Positions 16,356 to 25,232 are shown, numbered from the stretch's first letter. The stretch: DNA of 61,336 nt from Lentisphaerae bacterium GWF2_45_14 (GCA_001804785.1 MHBG01000008.1:1-61336), one strand, 5' to 3'. The notes: a model not told the origin generated them from the letters alone. Made by a program: numbers and translations.

Positions 16356-16844
16356 ATGAAAGAAGAGATCAGGAAGATTCTGGAAAAACATCCAGACTCG
16401 AAGAGGGACAGTTTGATTCCTCTGCTTCAAGCAGTGCAGGAGGTTTATGGATACCTCCCGAAAGATGCGGTGGTTGAGATTGGCAAACATCTCAATCTGC
16501 CGGCAAGCAAGATTTACGGAGTTGCCACATTTTACAATCAATTCCGTTTCCAGCCAAAAGGGAAGAACCACGTCATGGTCTGCCGAGGAACGGCATGCCA
16601 CGTAAAGGGTTCGCTGGCAGTGCTTGAGGCAATAGAGCAGGACCTTAAGATTAAGGCCGGCCAGACGAGCAGGGACACTTTATTCAGTATCGAGGTAGTG
16701 GCTTGCATGGGGGCCTGCGGGCTTGCGCCCGTCATAAGTGTGAACGGCGAATTCCATGCGAATGTCGATCCTCAGAAAATAAGTGAAATACTTGATATTT
16801 ACCGCGAAGAAAAGAAAAGCGCGATGGAGGCGGCAAATGCATGA
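16356..16844 (+). CDS. hydC: NAD-linked [FeFe]-hydrogenase gamma subunit (HydC/HndA, NuoE-like)
   Basis: 162 aa. Helical N-terminal region, then a thioredoxin-like [2Fe-2S] domain with four ligands C76, C81, C117 and C121 (VCRGTACHVKGS and ACMGACGLAP). This is the NuoE/HndA type that passes electrons between the flavin subunit and other clusters. It starts 12 bp after rex, and its stop overlaps the next start by 8 bp. With the next two genes it forms the HydABC trimer found in NADH-dependent or electron-bifurcating hydrogenases. Which of these modes it uses cannot be decided from sequence alone. Confidence 0.92.
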   Translation: MKEEIRKILEKHPDSKRDSLIPLLQAVQEVYGYLPKDAVVEIGKHLNLPASKIYGVATFYNQFRFQPKGKNHVMVCRGTACHVKGSLAVLEAIEQDLKIKAGQTSRDTLFSIEVVACMGACGLAPVISVNGEFHANVDPQKISEILDIYREEKKSAMEAANA

Positions 16845-18810
16845 AGCATCAGTAGAACAAAAAATGGCAAAGATGCCGCTTTTTCTGGACGCCCTGTTAC
16901 ATGAGAATGTCTGCGGCGGAGCCGATAAAAAAGGCGACAGCAAGCTTGAAGAACTTAAATCACAGATACTTCGAAGAACTGTATCACGGCCTGTAATATA
17001 TGTGGGCGCGGCTACCTGCGGACTCAGCGCCGGGGCCGACAAGGTCCTCGTGGCAATTAAAAAGTATCTTGCGGACAAGGCCCTTGACGCCGAAGTCGTA
17101 GAAGTAGGCTGCATAGGTCTCTGCTCTGAAGAGCCGATTATAGATATTCAGCTTCCTGGGAAGGCAAGAGTATCATTCAGGAAGGTGAATACCAATAACG
17201 TCGTTCAAATAATAGAAAGCACTCTTGCCGGCAACCCGCCCGCGGATATGACACTCGGACAGTTCAGAGGACTGGAGTCCGAAAAATGGGAAAGCGTCAC
17301 CTTTTTCGACGAGCACCCCTTCCTTAAGCCCCAGAAAAGATGCGTACTCGCAAACTGCGGAATCATTGATCCATGCAACATCAATGAATACCTTGCCAAC
17401 GACGGTTATCAGGCCCTAGCGAAGGCTCTTCACTCAATGACCCCGGCTGAAATATGCCAGGAAGTCGAATTGAGCGGGCTTCGCGGAAGAGGCGGCGGCG
17501 GCTTCTTTACCGGCAAAAAATGGAAATTCGCGCTTCAGACAAGCGGAGACCAGAAATATATAATATGCAATGCTGACGAGGGTGACCCCGGCGCGTTCAT
17601 GGACAGGGCCGTTATTGAAGGCGACCCGCACCGGCTTCTTGAAGGCATAGCTATCGCATCTTACGCAATAGGTGCCAACAAGGCATACATTTACATAAGA
17701 GCGGAATACCCGCTGGCAATCAGAAGGCTCAAGGAAGCTATCGCTCAGGCCGAAGACTACGGCTTTATCGGCGAGAACATACTTGACAGCGGCTTTAATT
17801 TGCATATTATAATCAAAATGGGCGCCGGAGCTTTCGTCTGCGGTGAGGAAACTGCTCTTATCAACAGCATCGAAGGAAAACGCGGAATGCCTCGTCCCCG
17901 CCCGCCCTTTCCCGCCATTAGCGGACTCTTCGGTAAACCCTCCGTTATCAATAACGTCGAGACGCTTGCCAATGTTCCCGCTATAATCCAGAAGGGTAAA
18001 GACTGGTTTTCAGCAATGGGGACAGCCGGAAGCAAGGGAACAAAAGTCTTCGCGCTTTCAGGCAAAATCAGCCACACCGGACTTATTGAAGTAGAGATGG
18101 GAACAACGCTCCGACAGATAATCTTCGAAATCGGCGGCGGCATTCCCCATGGCAAGAAGTACAAAGCCGTGCAGATAGGCGGACCGTCAGGCGGCTGTAT
18201 TCCCGAAGAGAAAATAGATATCGAGATTGACTATGAAACACTCAAGGAAGTCGGCGCCATGATGGGTTCCGGCGGACTTGTCGTAATGGATGAAAATACC
18301 TGCATGGTCGATGTCGCTAAATTCTTTATGGATTTCATACAGCGCGAAAGCTGCGGCAAGTGCATCCCCTGCCGCGAGGGAACACGCCACATGCTGGAAA
18401 TACTCGAGAGCATAACTCACGGGCGCAAAAACGAGTCGAAGCTCGACACGCTTGAGCGCTTCAAAGGAATCATGCACCTGAGCCGTCTGGCCGATGTTAT
18501 CAAGGACGCCAGTCTTTGCGGGCTGGGCCAGACCGCGCCGAACCCGGTGCTCAGCACATTGCGCTGGTTCAGGAACGAATACGAGGCGCACATTTATGAA
18601 AGAAAATGTCCCTCCGGCGTATGCAAAGAGCTCCTTCACTTCAGCATATTGGAAAACAAATGCGTGGGCTGCACGGCATGCTCGAGGAAATGTCCGGCAG
18701 GGGCAATCATGGGCGCGAAAAAATCGCCTCATTACATTGTTCCCGGCAAGTGCATAAGCTGCGGCGCCTGCAAAGATGTATGTAAATTCAACGCCGTAGT
18801 TGTGGAATAG
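16837..18810 (+). CDS. hydB: NAD-linked [FeFe]-hydrogenase beta subunit (HydB/HndC, NuoF-like)
   Basis: 657 aa flavoprotein that binds FMN and NAD(H). The start at 16837 has GGAGG 6 nt upstream. Domains in order: N-terminal [2Fe-2S] thioredoxin-like region (C61, C92, C96 in CGLSAGA and GCIGLC); NADH/FMN domain with GLRGRGGGGF (214-223) and ADEGDPGAFMDR; a NuoF [4Fe-4S] site SCGKCIPCREGT (C506, C509, C512, with C561 in SLCGLG); and a C-terminal 2x[4Fe-4S] ferredoxin (C609/612/615/619 and C639/642/645/649). This full array is typical of HydB of bifurcating trimers. The gene lies 18 bp from hydA, in one operon with rex and hydC. Confidence 0.95.
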   Translation: MHEASVEQKMAKMPLFLDALLHENVCGGADKKGDSKLEELKSQILRRTVSRPVIYVGAATCGLSAGADKVLVAIKKYLADKALDAEVVEVGCIGLCSEEPIIDIQLPGKARVSFRKVNTNNVVQIIESTLAGNPPADMTLGQFRGLESEKWESVTFFDEHPFLKPQKRCVLANCGIIDPCNINEYLANDGYQALAKALHSMTPAEICQEVELSGLRGRGGGGFFTGKKWKFALQTSGDQKYIICNADEGDPGAFMDRAVIEGDPHRLLEGIAIASYAIGANKAYIYIRAEYPLAIRRLKEAIAQAEDYGFIGENILDSGFNLHIIIKMGAGAFVCGEETALINSIEGKRGMPRPRPPFPAISGLFGKPSVINNVETLANVPAIIQKGKDWFSAMGTAGSKGTKVFALSGKISHTGLIEVEMGTTLRQIIFEIGGGIPHGKKYKAVQIGGPSGGCIPEEKIDIEIDYETLKEVGAMMGSGGLVVMDENTCMVDVAKFFMDFIQRESCGKCIPCREGTRHMLEILESITHGRKNESKLDTLERFKGIMHLSRLADVIKDASLCGLGQTAPNPVLSTLRWFRNEYEAHIYERKCPSGVCKELLHFSILENKCVGCTACSRKCPAGAIMGAKKSPHYIVPGKCISCGACKDVCKFNAVVVE

Positions 18811-18828
18811 CCAAAAGGGAGTACTCAA

Positions 18829-20553
18829 ATGTTTGAAATAGAAGTCAATAACAAAATAATAGAAGCGGTACCGGGCGAGACCATTCTTTCCGCGGTAACC
18901 CGTGCCGGGATCAAAGTGCCGACACTCTGTTACATGAAGGACCTCGCACCCAGCGGCGCCTGCCGTATATGTGTGGTCGAAGTGGATGGAATGAAGACCC
19001 TCGTGCCATCGTGTTCCTATCCCGTACAGGAAGGAATGAAAATACACACCAATTCCAAGAGGGCTATCAGAGCAAGAAAAACAGTCATAGAATTACTGCT
19101 CGCAAACCATCCGGACGATTGTCTTTACTGTGTAAGAAACGGTAATTGCCGACTCCAGGGCCTTGCCGAGGAATATGGCATACGCGAGCGTCGTTTCCCG
19201 AGTTCGAAAAAGAAAGATCACATGCTCGACGCCACCAGCCCCTCCATTATCCGTGACCAGGCAAAGTGCATACTCTGCGGAAAGTGTGTAAGGGTCTGTG
19301 AAGAAATCCAGAACGTCGCGGCCATAGACTTTGTCAAGCGCGGCAGCAAAACCGTAATCGCTCCGGCCTTCGAACAGAGCCTGAACGTATCAAGCTGCAT
19401 CAACTGCGGCCAGTGCGTACTGGCATGTCCGACCGGCGCACTGCGTGAAAAGAGCTCACTCAGAGAAGTGGATGAAGCCCTTCACGACAAGGATAAATAT
19501 GTTGTTATCCAGCATGCTCCGGCAGTATCGGTAACTCTTGCTGAAGAGTTCGGCCTCCGTCCTGGCGTTGATATCAACGGGCTTATGGTAGCGGCTCTCA
19601 GACAGCTCGGATTCAAGAAGATTTTCGACACCTCGTTCTCTGCCGACCTTACAATCATGGAAGAGGCCTCGGAGCTTGTTCACAGAGTCACAACAGGCGG
19701 GAAGCTTCCGATGATGACAAGCTGCTCTCCCGGATGGATAAAGTACGTCGAACAGTTCTATCCTGACTTCATCGACAATCTTTCCACCTGCAAAAGCCCG
19801 CAGCAGATGCTCGGCGCGATAATCAAGAGTTATTTTGCGGAAAAAGAGGGCATCGACCCTGAAAAGATATTCAGCGTCTCCATAATGCCCTGTGTCGCGA
19901 AGAAATTCGAGGCGGCACGCCCGGAAATGGGAAGGAACAATATATTCGACATCGATGCGGTACTCACCACACGGGAGGTCGCAAGACTCATAAAAATGGC
20001 AGGTATCGATTTCGACTCGCTTACGCCGGAAACGGCTGACCTTCCCTTTGGCACAAGAAGTACCGCCGGCAAGCTCTTCGGGGGCACAGGCGGTGTGATG
20101 GAAGCGGCGATAAGGACAGCCCACTACATGATAACAGGCAAGGAATTAAAAAGCCTCATGGTTGAAGATGTACGTGGACTGAAGGGCGTGAAGGAAGCGA
20201 AAGTCAAGATCGGGGACCTCGAAGTCGGAGTGGCCGTAGTAAGCGGCGTCGGCAATGCGTCAAAGATTCTTGAGGAAATAAAGAACGGCAGGAAAGACTT
20301 GCACTTTATTGAAGTCATGACATGCCCCGGCGGATGTATCGCTGGCGGCGGACAGCCCCTCTCGACCGATCAGGAAAGCATAAAGGCGCGTCTCCACGCA
20401 CTCTATAACATAGACCACTCGGAAACGCTCAGGACATCGCATAAAAACAAGGATGTTCAAAAGCTTTATGACGAATTTCTTAAGGAGCCGCTTGGACATA
20501 AGAGCCATGAGCTGCTCCATACGCACTATATAAAAAGAGAAGTACTTTCCTAA
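18829..20553 (+). CDS. hydA: [FeFe]-hydrogenase catalytic subunit (HydA/HndD)
   Basis: 574 aa, the same length as clostridial CpI, catalysing proton reduction or H2 oxidation. Clusters in order: plant-type [2Fe-2S] (C34, C45, C48, C62); His-ligated [4Fe-4S] (H94, C98, C101, C107); two [4Fe-4S] (C147/150/153/157 and C190/193/196/200). The H-cluster loops are L1 TSCSPGW (299 region), L2 MPCVAKKFEA and L3 EVMTCPGGCIAGGGQP. Proton-path residues E279, E282, R286 and C299 match CpI numbering. Position 300, a cubane ligand Cys in CpI, is Ser here; I recall Ser variants in multimeric relatives. Together with HydB and HydC it forms a group A trimer that returns fermentative NADH electrons to H2. Confidence 0.95.
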   Translation: MFEIEVNNKIIEAVPGETILSAVTRAGIKVPTLCYMKDLAPSGACRICVVEVDGMKTLVPSCSYPVQEGMKIHTNSKRAIRARKTVIELLLANHPDDCLYCVRNGNCRLQGLAEEYGIRERRFPSSKKKDHMLDATSPSIIRDQAKCILCGKCVRVCEEIQNVAAIDFVKRGSKTVIAPAFEQSLNVSSCINCGQCVLACPTGALREKSSLREVDEALHDKDKYVVIQHAPAVSVTLAEEFGLRPGVDINGLMVAALRQLGFKKIFDTSFSADLTIMEEASELVHRVTTGGKLPMMTSCSPGWIKYVEQFYPDFIDNLSTCKSPQQMLGAIIKSYFAEKEGIDPEKIFSVSIMPCVAKKFEAARPEMGRNNIFDIDAVLTTREVARLIKMAGIDFDSLTPETADLPFGTRSTAGKLFGGTGGVMEAAIRTAHYMITGKELKSLMVEDVRGLKGVKEAKVKIGDLEVGVAVVSGVGNASKILEEIKNGRKDLHFIEVMTCPGGCIAGGGQPLSTDQESIKARLHALYNIDHSETLRTSHKNKDVQKLYDEFLKEPLGHKSHELLHTHYIKREVLS

Positions 20554-20560
20554 ACATTTT

Positions 20561-20596
20561 CACGGCGGGTCAGAATCTGATTTTCCGACCCGCGTG
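20561..20596 (+). terminator. GC-rich hairpin after hydA without a T-run
   Basis: CACGGCGGGTC (20561-20571) pairs with GACCCGCGTG (20587-20596) with one bulged G and a 15-nt loop. No poly-T follows. It could act as a weak terminator, a 3' stability hairpin or a processing site that lets the maturation genes be expressed at a lower level than hydA. Confidence 0.4.
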
Positions 20597-20630
20597 AATC
20601 TGAAGGAAAATTAAATTTGTGAGGACCCAA

Positions 20631-21041
20631 ATGACAGAATGCAACACAAAAAGTTTTAAAGGCAAGAAAGCCCTCGTCGTCGATAATGATCCTGATATCC
20701 TTGAACAGCTCAAGGCGCATCTCGGAGAAATGGGCTTTGAAGTAACAACCTGTGAAAGCCAGGCCGAGGCTGAAAAAGCTATCGAAGCCAATGACTTTGA
20801 CTTGGCGGTGCTGGATCTTATGCTCGAATTTATGGACAGCGGTTTTATCCTCGGCTACAAGTTAAAAAAACAAAACCCCGAGCTTCCAGTAATAATCATA
20901 ACAAGCGTGAGTACCGAAACCGGCATACAATTCGACGTATCAAACGAAGAGTGTCGCTCATGGGCCAAGGCCGATGCTATACTCGATAAAGAAATTCGTT
21001 TTGAGCAGCTCGAACGTGAAATTTACAGGCTCATTGCTTAG
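20631..21041 (+). CDS. Stand-alone response regulator receiver
   Basis: 136 aa single CheY-like receiver domain with no output domain. Acidic pocket residues D18 and D20 (VVDNDPD), phospho-acceptor D62 (VLDLMLE), T91 (IITSVS) and K120 (LDKEIR) are all present. The ATG at 20631 has AGG 6 nt upstream; a GTG at 20619 is an in-frame alternative. It lies between the hydrogenase structural genes and the maturase genes and is followed by a histidine kinase, so they form a likely pair. Without an output domain it must act through protein contacts. A link to hydrogenase assembly or activity is an inference from position. Confidence 0.88.
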   Translation: MTECNTKSFKGKKALVVDNDPDILEQLKAHLGEMGFEVTTCESQAEAEKAIEANDFDLAVLDLMLEFMDSGFILGYKLKKQNPELPVIIITSVSTETGIQFDVSNEECRSWAKADAILDKEIRFEQLEREIYRLIA

Positions 21042-21056
21042 GCAAACAAGGTTTTT

Positions 21057-21148
21057 GCTCCGGGGAGCGGAGGCCCATAAGGGTAGAATTGCGGTATTCT
21101 GTTCCCCTCGCTCACTGGTGTCACCTGAAACGCCGTGCCGCCAGTGAG
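21057..21148 (+). other. Structured spacer between response regulator and kinase genes
   Basis: The 142-bp gap contains a CTCCG/CGGAG hairpin (near 21057-21071) and a perfect 8-bp stem CTCACTGG (21111-21118) / CCAGTGAG (21141-21148) around a 22-nt loop. No T-run follows either stem. No promoter or frame was found in the gap, so an RNA-level role (processing or attenuation) is possible. Confidence 0.3.
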
Positions 21149-21183
21149 AAAAGCAAGCAAAACTATAAAAAAGAAGCTTTGGA

Positions 21184-21900
21184 ATGAACAAAGAAAAAGC
21201 CAGTTCCGATGTTTTTCTCTGCGTACTCGCACACGAGCTGAAGTCGCCCCTTAATGCCGTCGGCGGCTATCTCGACATGATGTCACGCTCGACGCTGGGG
21301 AATGACATCAGTGCCTATTCAGAAATGATAAGCCGCTCAATGCTTCGGCTTGAGGCCATGAAATCCATGATATCGGAAATAATGCTTCTTCGCCTGCTTG
21401 ACTCGGGCATGCGCATCGGTGCGTTATCCGAAATGGATATCGTTGACATGGCCTCCTCCGTGAGTTCCGACTTTCTTCCTGAAGCAACGAAAAGGGACAT
21501 CAAAATAAATCCGGTCGGCGAAAACGCACCCCTCATGATGAAATGTTATCCATCCGAAGTACGCATAATTCTGAGCAACCTCGTCTCAAACGCGATTAAG
21601 TATAACTGCGAAGGCGGCTCCGTTGATATAAATATTGAAAAAACAACCGACAGTGTTATAATCAATGTTGCGGACACGGGCATAGGCATAAGCCCTGATG
21701 ACCTCAAAAGGCTTTTCAACGAGTTTGTCCGCATAAAGAACGAGAAGACCAGAAAGACCGAAGGCAGCGGTCTTGGCCTTTTCATAGTAAAACGACTCTG
21801 CGGTCTTTACAACGGTTCTGTTTCGGTAGAAAGTACTTTGGGGAAAGGATCAGTGTTCACCGTATGTTTTCCTCTTCAACCTGTGCATAAGAAGGATTGA
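21184..21900 (+). CDS. Soluble histidine kinase without sensor domain
   Basis: 238 aa. The dimerisation/phospho-acceptor helix starts almost at the N-terminus (VLAHELKSPLNAVGGYLDMM, H17). The ATP-binding domain has the N box NLVSNAIKYN, G1 DTGIGIS and G2 GSGLGLFIVKRL. There is no membrane segment, PAS or GAF domain, so any signal must come from a partner protein. GGA precedes the ATG weakly. The stop lies 5 bp before the hydG ATG, so kinase and maturases are co-transcribed. The likely partner is the single-domain receiver upstream. Confidence 0.9.
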   Translation: MNKEKASSDVFLCVLAHELKSPLNAVGGYLDMMSRSTLGNDISAYSEMISRSMLRLEAMKSMISEIMLLRLLDSGMRIGALSEMDIVDMASSVSSDFLPEATKRDIKINPVGENAPLMMKCYPSEVRIILSNLVSNAIKYNCEGGSVDINIEKTTDSVIINVADTGIGISPDDLKRLFNEFVRIKNEKTRKTEGSGLGLFIVKRLCGLYNGSVSVESTLGKGSVFTVCFPLQPVHKKD

Positions 21901-21905
21901 TTATC

Positions 21906-23318
21906 ATGAATAAGAAGCTTTCATCGAAGTGCGAGGATTTCATCAACGATGAAAAGATCAATGATATAATAAAGAATACCCCCGAAGACAAAGTAAAAGT
22001 TCGCGAGATCATCGCAAAAAGCATGGAGAAAAAGCCGCTGGAAGTCGCTGAAACAGCAACGCTTCTCGCAGCTGAATCACCAGAGCTTGTCGAGGAAATT
22101 TTCAGTGCCGCACGCCAGCTCAAGAAGGATGTTTACGGCAACAGGATTGTCATATTCGCCCCCCTATATATAGGCAATTACTGCGTCAATGACTGTAAAT
22201 ACTGTGCTTTCAGAAGGAGCCTCAGGACAACTGTCCGCAAGACCCTTTCTCCTGAAGAGCTGACCCAGCAGATTGAGGCGTTGGAGGACGCCGGACATAA
22301 AAGGCTCATCCTCGTTTTCGGTGAACACCCGAACTACACACCCGAATTCATAGCCGATACCGTGCGGCAGACCTACTCCATCAAGAAGGGTCACGGTGAA
22401 ATAAGGAGGGTCAATATCAACGCCGCCCCGCTCGACCATGAGGGCTTCAAAACAGTAAAGGCTTCTGGAATAGGAACTTATCAGATATTTCAGGAAACAT
22501 ATCACCACGACACCTATAAAAGCATGCACCCATCCCAGACCCACAAAAGCGATTTTCTCTGGAGGCTCGACGGACTTTCCAGGGCATTCGAATCAGGCAT
22601 CGACGATGTGGGAATCGGCGCCCTCTTCGGGCTTTACGACTGGAGATTCGAAGTCCTCGGACTTGTTACCCACTCCATATTCCTCAAAGAGCGCTATGGA
22701 GTCGGGCCGCACACAATAAGCTTCCCCCGTCTCAGGCCGGCGCACGGGATTGATTTCGATAAAAAATATTTTGTCAGCGACTACGACTTCAAGCGTCTCG
22801 TGGCAATTCTCAGACTCTCCGTGCCATATACCGGCATGATCCTCACGGCACGCGAAACTCCGGAAATCCGTAGAGAAGTCATGGCGTTCGGCGTCTCCCA
22901 GATTGATGCTGGAACGCGGGTTGAACTGGCCGGGTATACGAAGAAGGACAGCAGTCAGGAGATGAAAAGGGAGCAGTTCCAGATAGGGGATATACGCCCG
23001 ATGGACGAAATCCTCCGCGAGCTTATTAACAGCGGCTATACTCCGAGCTTCTGCACTTCATGCTACAGGAAAGGTCGTACCGGCGAACACTTTATGGAAT
23101 ACGCCATCCCTGGTTTTATCGAGAGGCTCTGTACCCCGAACGCGCTTCTCACCCTGGAGGAATACCTCCTCGACTATGCGTCGCCTGAAACCCGCGAGGC
23201 TGGGGAGAAGATGATTGCCTCAGAACTGGCGAAAGTCAAGGACGAAAAGGTCAGGAAAGAGATTATGGAGCGGCTTGATAAGATAAGAAACACCGAACAA
23301 AGGGATTTTTACTTCTGA
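21906..23318 (+). CDS. hydG: [FeFe]-hydrogenase maturase HydG
   Basis: 470 aa radical SAM tyrosine lyase that makes CO and cyanide for the H-cluster. The radical SAM motif is CVNDCKYC (C93, C97, C100; CX3CX2C). The C-terminal auxiliary-cluster motif CX2CX22C is exact, with C383, C386 and C409 (FCTSCYRKGR and ERLCTPN); this separates HydG from the thiamine enzyme ThiH. The ATG at 21906 has AGGA 9 nt upstream; a TTG at 21897 overlaps the kinase stop. HydE follows directly. It serves the hydA gene 1.4 kb upstream. Confidence 0.95.
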   Translation: MNKKLSSKCEDFINDEKINDIIKNTPEDKVKVREIIAKSMEKKPLEVAETATLLAAESPELVEEIFSAARQLKKDVYGNRIVIFAPLYIGNYCVNDCKYCAFRRSLRTTVRKTLSPEELTQQIEALEDAGHKRLILVFGEHPNYTPEFIADTVRQTYSIKKGHGEIRRVNINAAPLDHEGFKTVKASGIGTYQIFQETYHHDTYKSMHPSQTHKSDFLWRLDGLSRAFESGIDDVGIGALFGLYDWRFEVLGLVTHSIFLKERYGVGPHTISFPRLRPAHGIDFDKKYFVSDYDFKRLVAILRLSVPYTGMILTARETPEIRREVMAFGVSQIDAGTRVELAGYTKKDSSQEMKREQFQIGDIRPMDEILRELINSGYTPSFCTSCYRKGRTGEHFMEYAIPGFIERLCTPNALLTLEEYLLDYASPETREAGEKMIASELAKVKDEKVRKEIMERLDKIRNTEQRDFYF

Positions 23319-24415
23319 GTACGGTACTGAAAATTCTTGAGAACTCCGGAGAGGGTCTTTCCCGGGAAGAAATGGTTGAACTCCTTTCCATTAAAGAGGA
23401 TGTAGCCTTCCGTGAACTCATGGACTACGCTTATAAAGTTAAGCTGCGCTATGTCGGAAATAAAGTTTTCTTCCGCGGTATAATCGAATTTGGCAATATA
23501 TGCCGGAAAGATTGTTACTACTGCGGACTTCGCAAAAGTTCGCGGGCGAACGCCCGCTACACGATGCCGCATGAAGAGATAGTTGAATGCGCTCTCTGGG
23601 CTTTCAGCAATGATTATGGCTCGATAGTACTTCAGTCGGGAGAATGCAACGACAGCGGGTTCATTTCCTTTATGGAAGGCATTCTTCGCGAGATTAAGGA
23701 AAAAACCTGTGGAAAACTCGGGATAACATTGTCCCTTGGCGAGCAGACGGAAGAGACTTACCGTAAATGGTTTGATGCCGGCGCACATCGCTATCTGCTG
23801 CGTATCGAAAGCTCGAACCGTGAGCTTTATAAAATGATCCATCCGGCTGACGCTCTCCACGATTTCGATAACAGGCTTGACTGTATCAAATCGCTGGGAA
23901 AAATCGGATATCAGACTGGCACCGGCGTGATGATAGGCCTTCCCGGTCAGACTCTTTATGACCTTGCGGACGATATTCTTTTCTTCAAAGAACTTGATGT
24001 TGATATGATCGGGATGGGTCCCTACATCGTTCATCATGAAACACCCCTTGCCGCCCGAATGCCGGACTTCGAAAAGATTAAGGACGAACAATTCCGCCTG
24101 GGCCTCAAGATGATAGCAGTTACAAGAATCGCCCTTAAGGACGTAAATATCGCCTCGACAACCGCCCTTCAGGCACTTAACCCTGAAGGCCGTGAAATGG
24201 GCCTCAAGGCCGGAGCAAATATCATAATGCCCAACATAACGCCGGTAAAATACCGCCATGATTATCAACTTTACGAAGACAAACCCTGCCTGGATGAGAA
24301 CGCCTCACTCTGCCGAAACTGCCTCAAGAAGCGCATAGAATCGATAGGCGAAGAAATAGGCTACGGCGAATGGGGCGACTCCAAACATTTTTTTACCAAG
24401 CGTACTCGCCCTTGA
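23315..24415 (+). CDS. hydE: [FeFe]-hydrogenase maturase HydE, probable CTG start
   Basis: Radical SAM enzyme of H-cluster assembly, CX3CX2C in CRKDCYYCG (C44, C48, C51 from the first ATG), followed by YMIVLQSGE-like, SLGEQTEETY, GVMIGLPGQT and GMGPYIVHHETPL family blocks. The first ATG is at 23372 (347 aa), but the open frame upstream encodes STVLKILENSGEGLSREE, which matches the N-terminal helix of known HydE proteins. No ATG, GTG or TTG lies there. CTG at 23315 overlaps the hydG stop (CTGA) and has AAAGGGA 9 nt upstream, giving 366 aa. HydF is not found in the window. Confidence 0.92.
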   Translation: MSTVLKILENSGEGLSREEMVELLSIKEDVAFRELMDYAYKVKLRYVGNKVFFRGIIEFGNICRKDCYYCGLRKSSRANARYTMPHEEIVECALWAFSNDYGSIVLQSGECNDSGFISFMEGILREIKEKTCGKLGITLSLGEQTEETYRKWFDAGAHRYLLRIESSNRELYKMIHPADALHDFDNRLDCIKSLGKIGYQTGTGVMIGLPGQTLYDLADDILFFKELDVDMIGMGPYIVHHETPLAARMPDFEKIKDEQFRLGLKMIAVTRIALKDVNIASTTALQALNPEGREMGLKAGANIIMPNITPVKYRHDYQLYEDKPCLDENASLCRNCLKKRIESIGEEIGYGEWGDSKHFFTKRTRP

Positions 24416-24455
24416 CTATATCTGTGATATTTTAAAACAAAAGGGGGAAATAGCC

Positions 24456-25232
24456 ATGAAAATTTTTGTAATGGTCGACATGGAAGGGATCAGCGGCATC
24501 GTGAAAGCCTCGCATGTGATGCCTGACGGAGCTCATTACCAGCAGGGCCGAAAGTATATGACATGGGACGTAAATGCCTGTATTGAAGGCTGTTTCAGGG
24601 CTGGAGCAGAAAAAGTTGTTGTCCGGGACTGTCATTGCAGCGGCTACAATCTGATATGGGAGGATCTTGATCCGCGAGCCGAATATATTCAGGGTGTCGT
24701 CGAGCGTGAGCGGATGCCCGGCATTGACGGATTTGACGGACTTATTCTGCTCGGCTACCACGCGATGGCGGGAACGCCGCAGGGTGTGCTAGAGCATACC
24801 ATGAGTTCCGCAGCATGGCAGAATTTCTATGTTAACGGGCAGAAAGCCGGCGAGATCATGATTGATGCCGCGGTCGCCGGTGACCACGGAGTCCCCGTTA
24901 TCATGGTATCGGGTGACGACCATCTCTGCAAAGAAGCCGATTTTCTTAAAGGCGCGATAAAAGTCGAGGTCAAAAAGGGACTTGCCAGAGAAGGAGCACA
25001 GCTGCTGTCAATGAAGGAAGCGCACAGAAAAATAACGGAAGGTACCGAAAAGGCCGTTAAAAAATGCAAGCGCATCAAGCCGTTGAAGATAAAAGCACCA
25101 GTGAAGCTAAGACTCGAACTCGTTTCCAAGGGTCTTCTCCCGTACCGTAGAGAAAATGTGAAGGTTATCGACGGACGCACCTTTGAGACCGAAGGCGCCT
25201 CAATGGAAGATGCCTTCAATATGCTTACGTGA
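24456..25232 (+). CDS. M55 family D-aminopeptidase (DppA-like)
   Basis: 258 aa zinc metallopeptidase. Metal ligands of Bacillus DppA are all conserved: D8 and E10 (VDMEGISG), H60 (RDCHCSG), H102 (GYHAMAG) and E133 (AGEIMIDA). The family releases D-amino acids from peptides and may help use D-alanine peptides from cell walls. AGGGGGAAA precedes the ATG. The gene starts 40 bp after hydE with no terminator between, so it may be read through from the hydrogenase maturation operon, although its function seems unrelated. Confidence 0.9.
   Translation: MKIFVMVDMEGISGIVKASHVMPDGAHYQQGRKYMTWDVNACIEGCFRAGAEKVVVRDCHCSGYNLIWEDLDPRAEYIQGVVERERMPGIDGFDGLILLGYHAMAGTPQGVLEHTMSSAAWQNFYVNGQKAGEIMIDAAVAGDHGVPVIMVSGDDHLCKEADFLKGAIKVEVKKGLAREGAQLLSMKEAHRKITEGTEKAVKKCKRIKPLKIKAPVKLRLELVSKGLLPYRRENVKVIDGRTFETEGASMEDAFNMLT

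Noticed and set aside
23309..24268. 319-codon frame on the minus strand opposite hydE
   Set aside because: Antisense to an unambiguous maturase. No start signals or motifs of its own.
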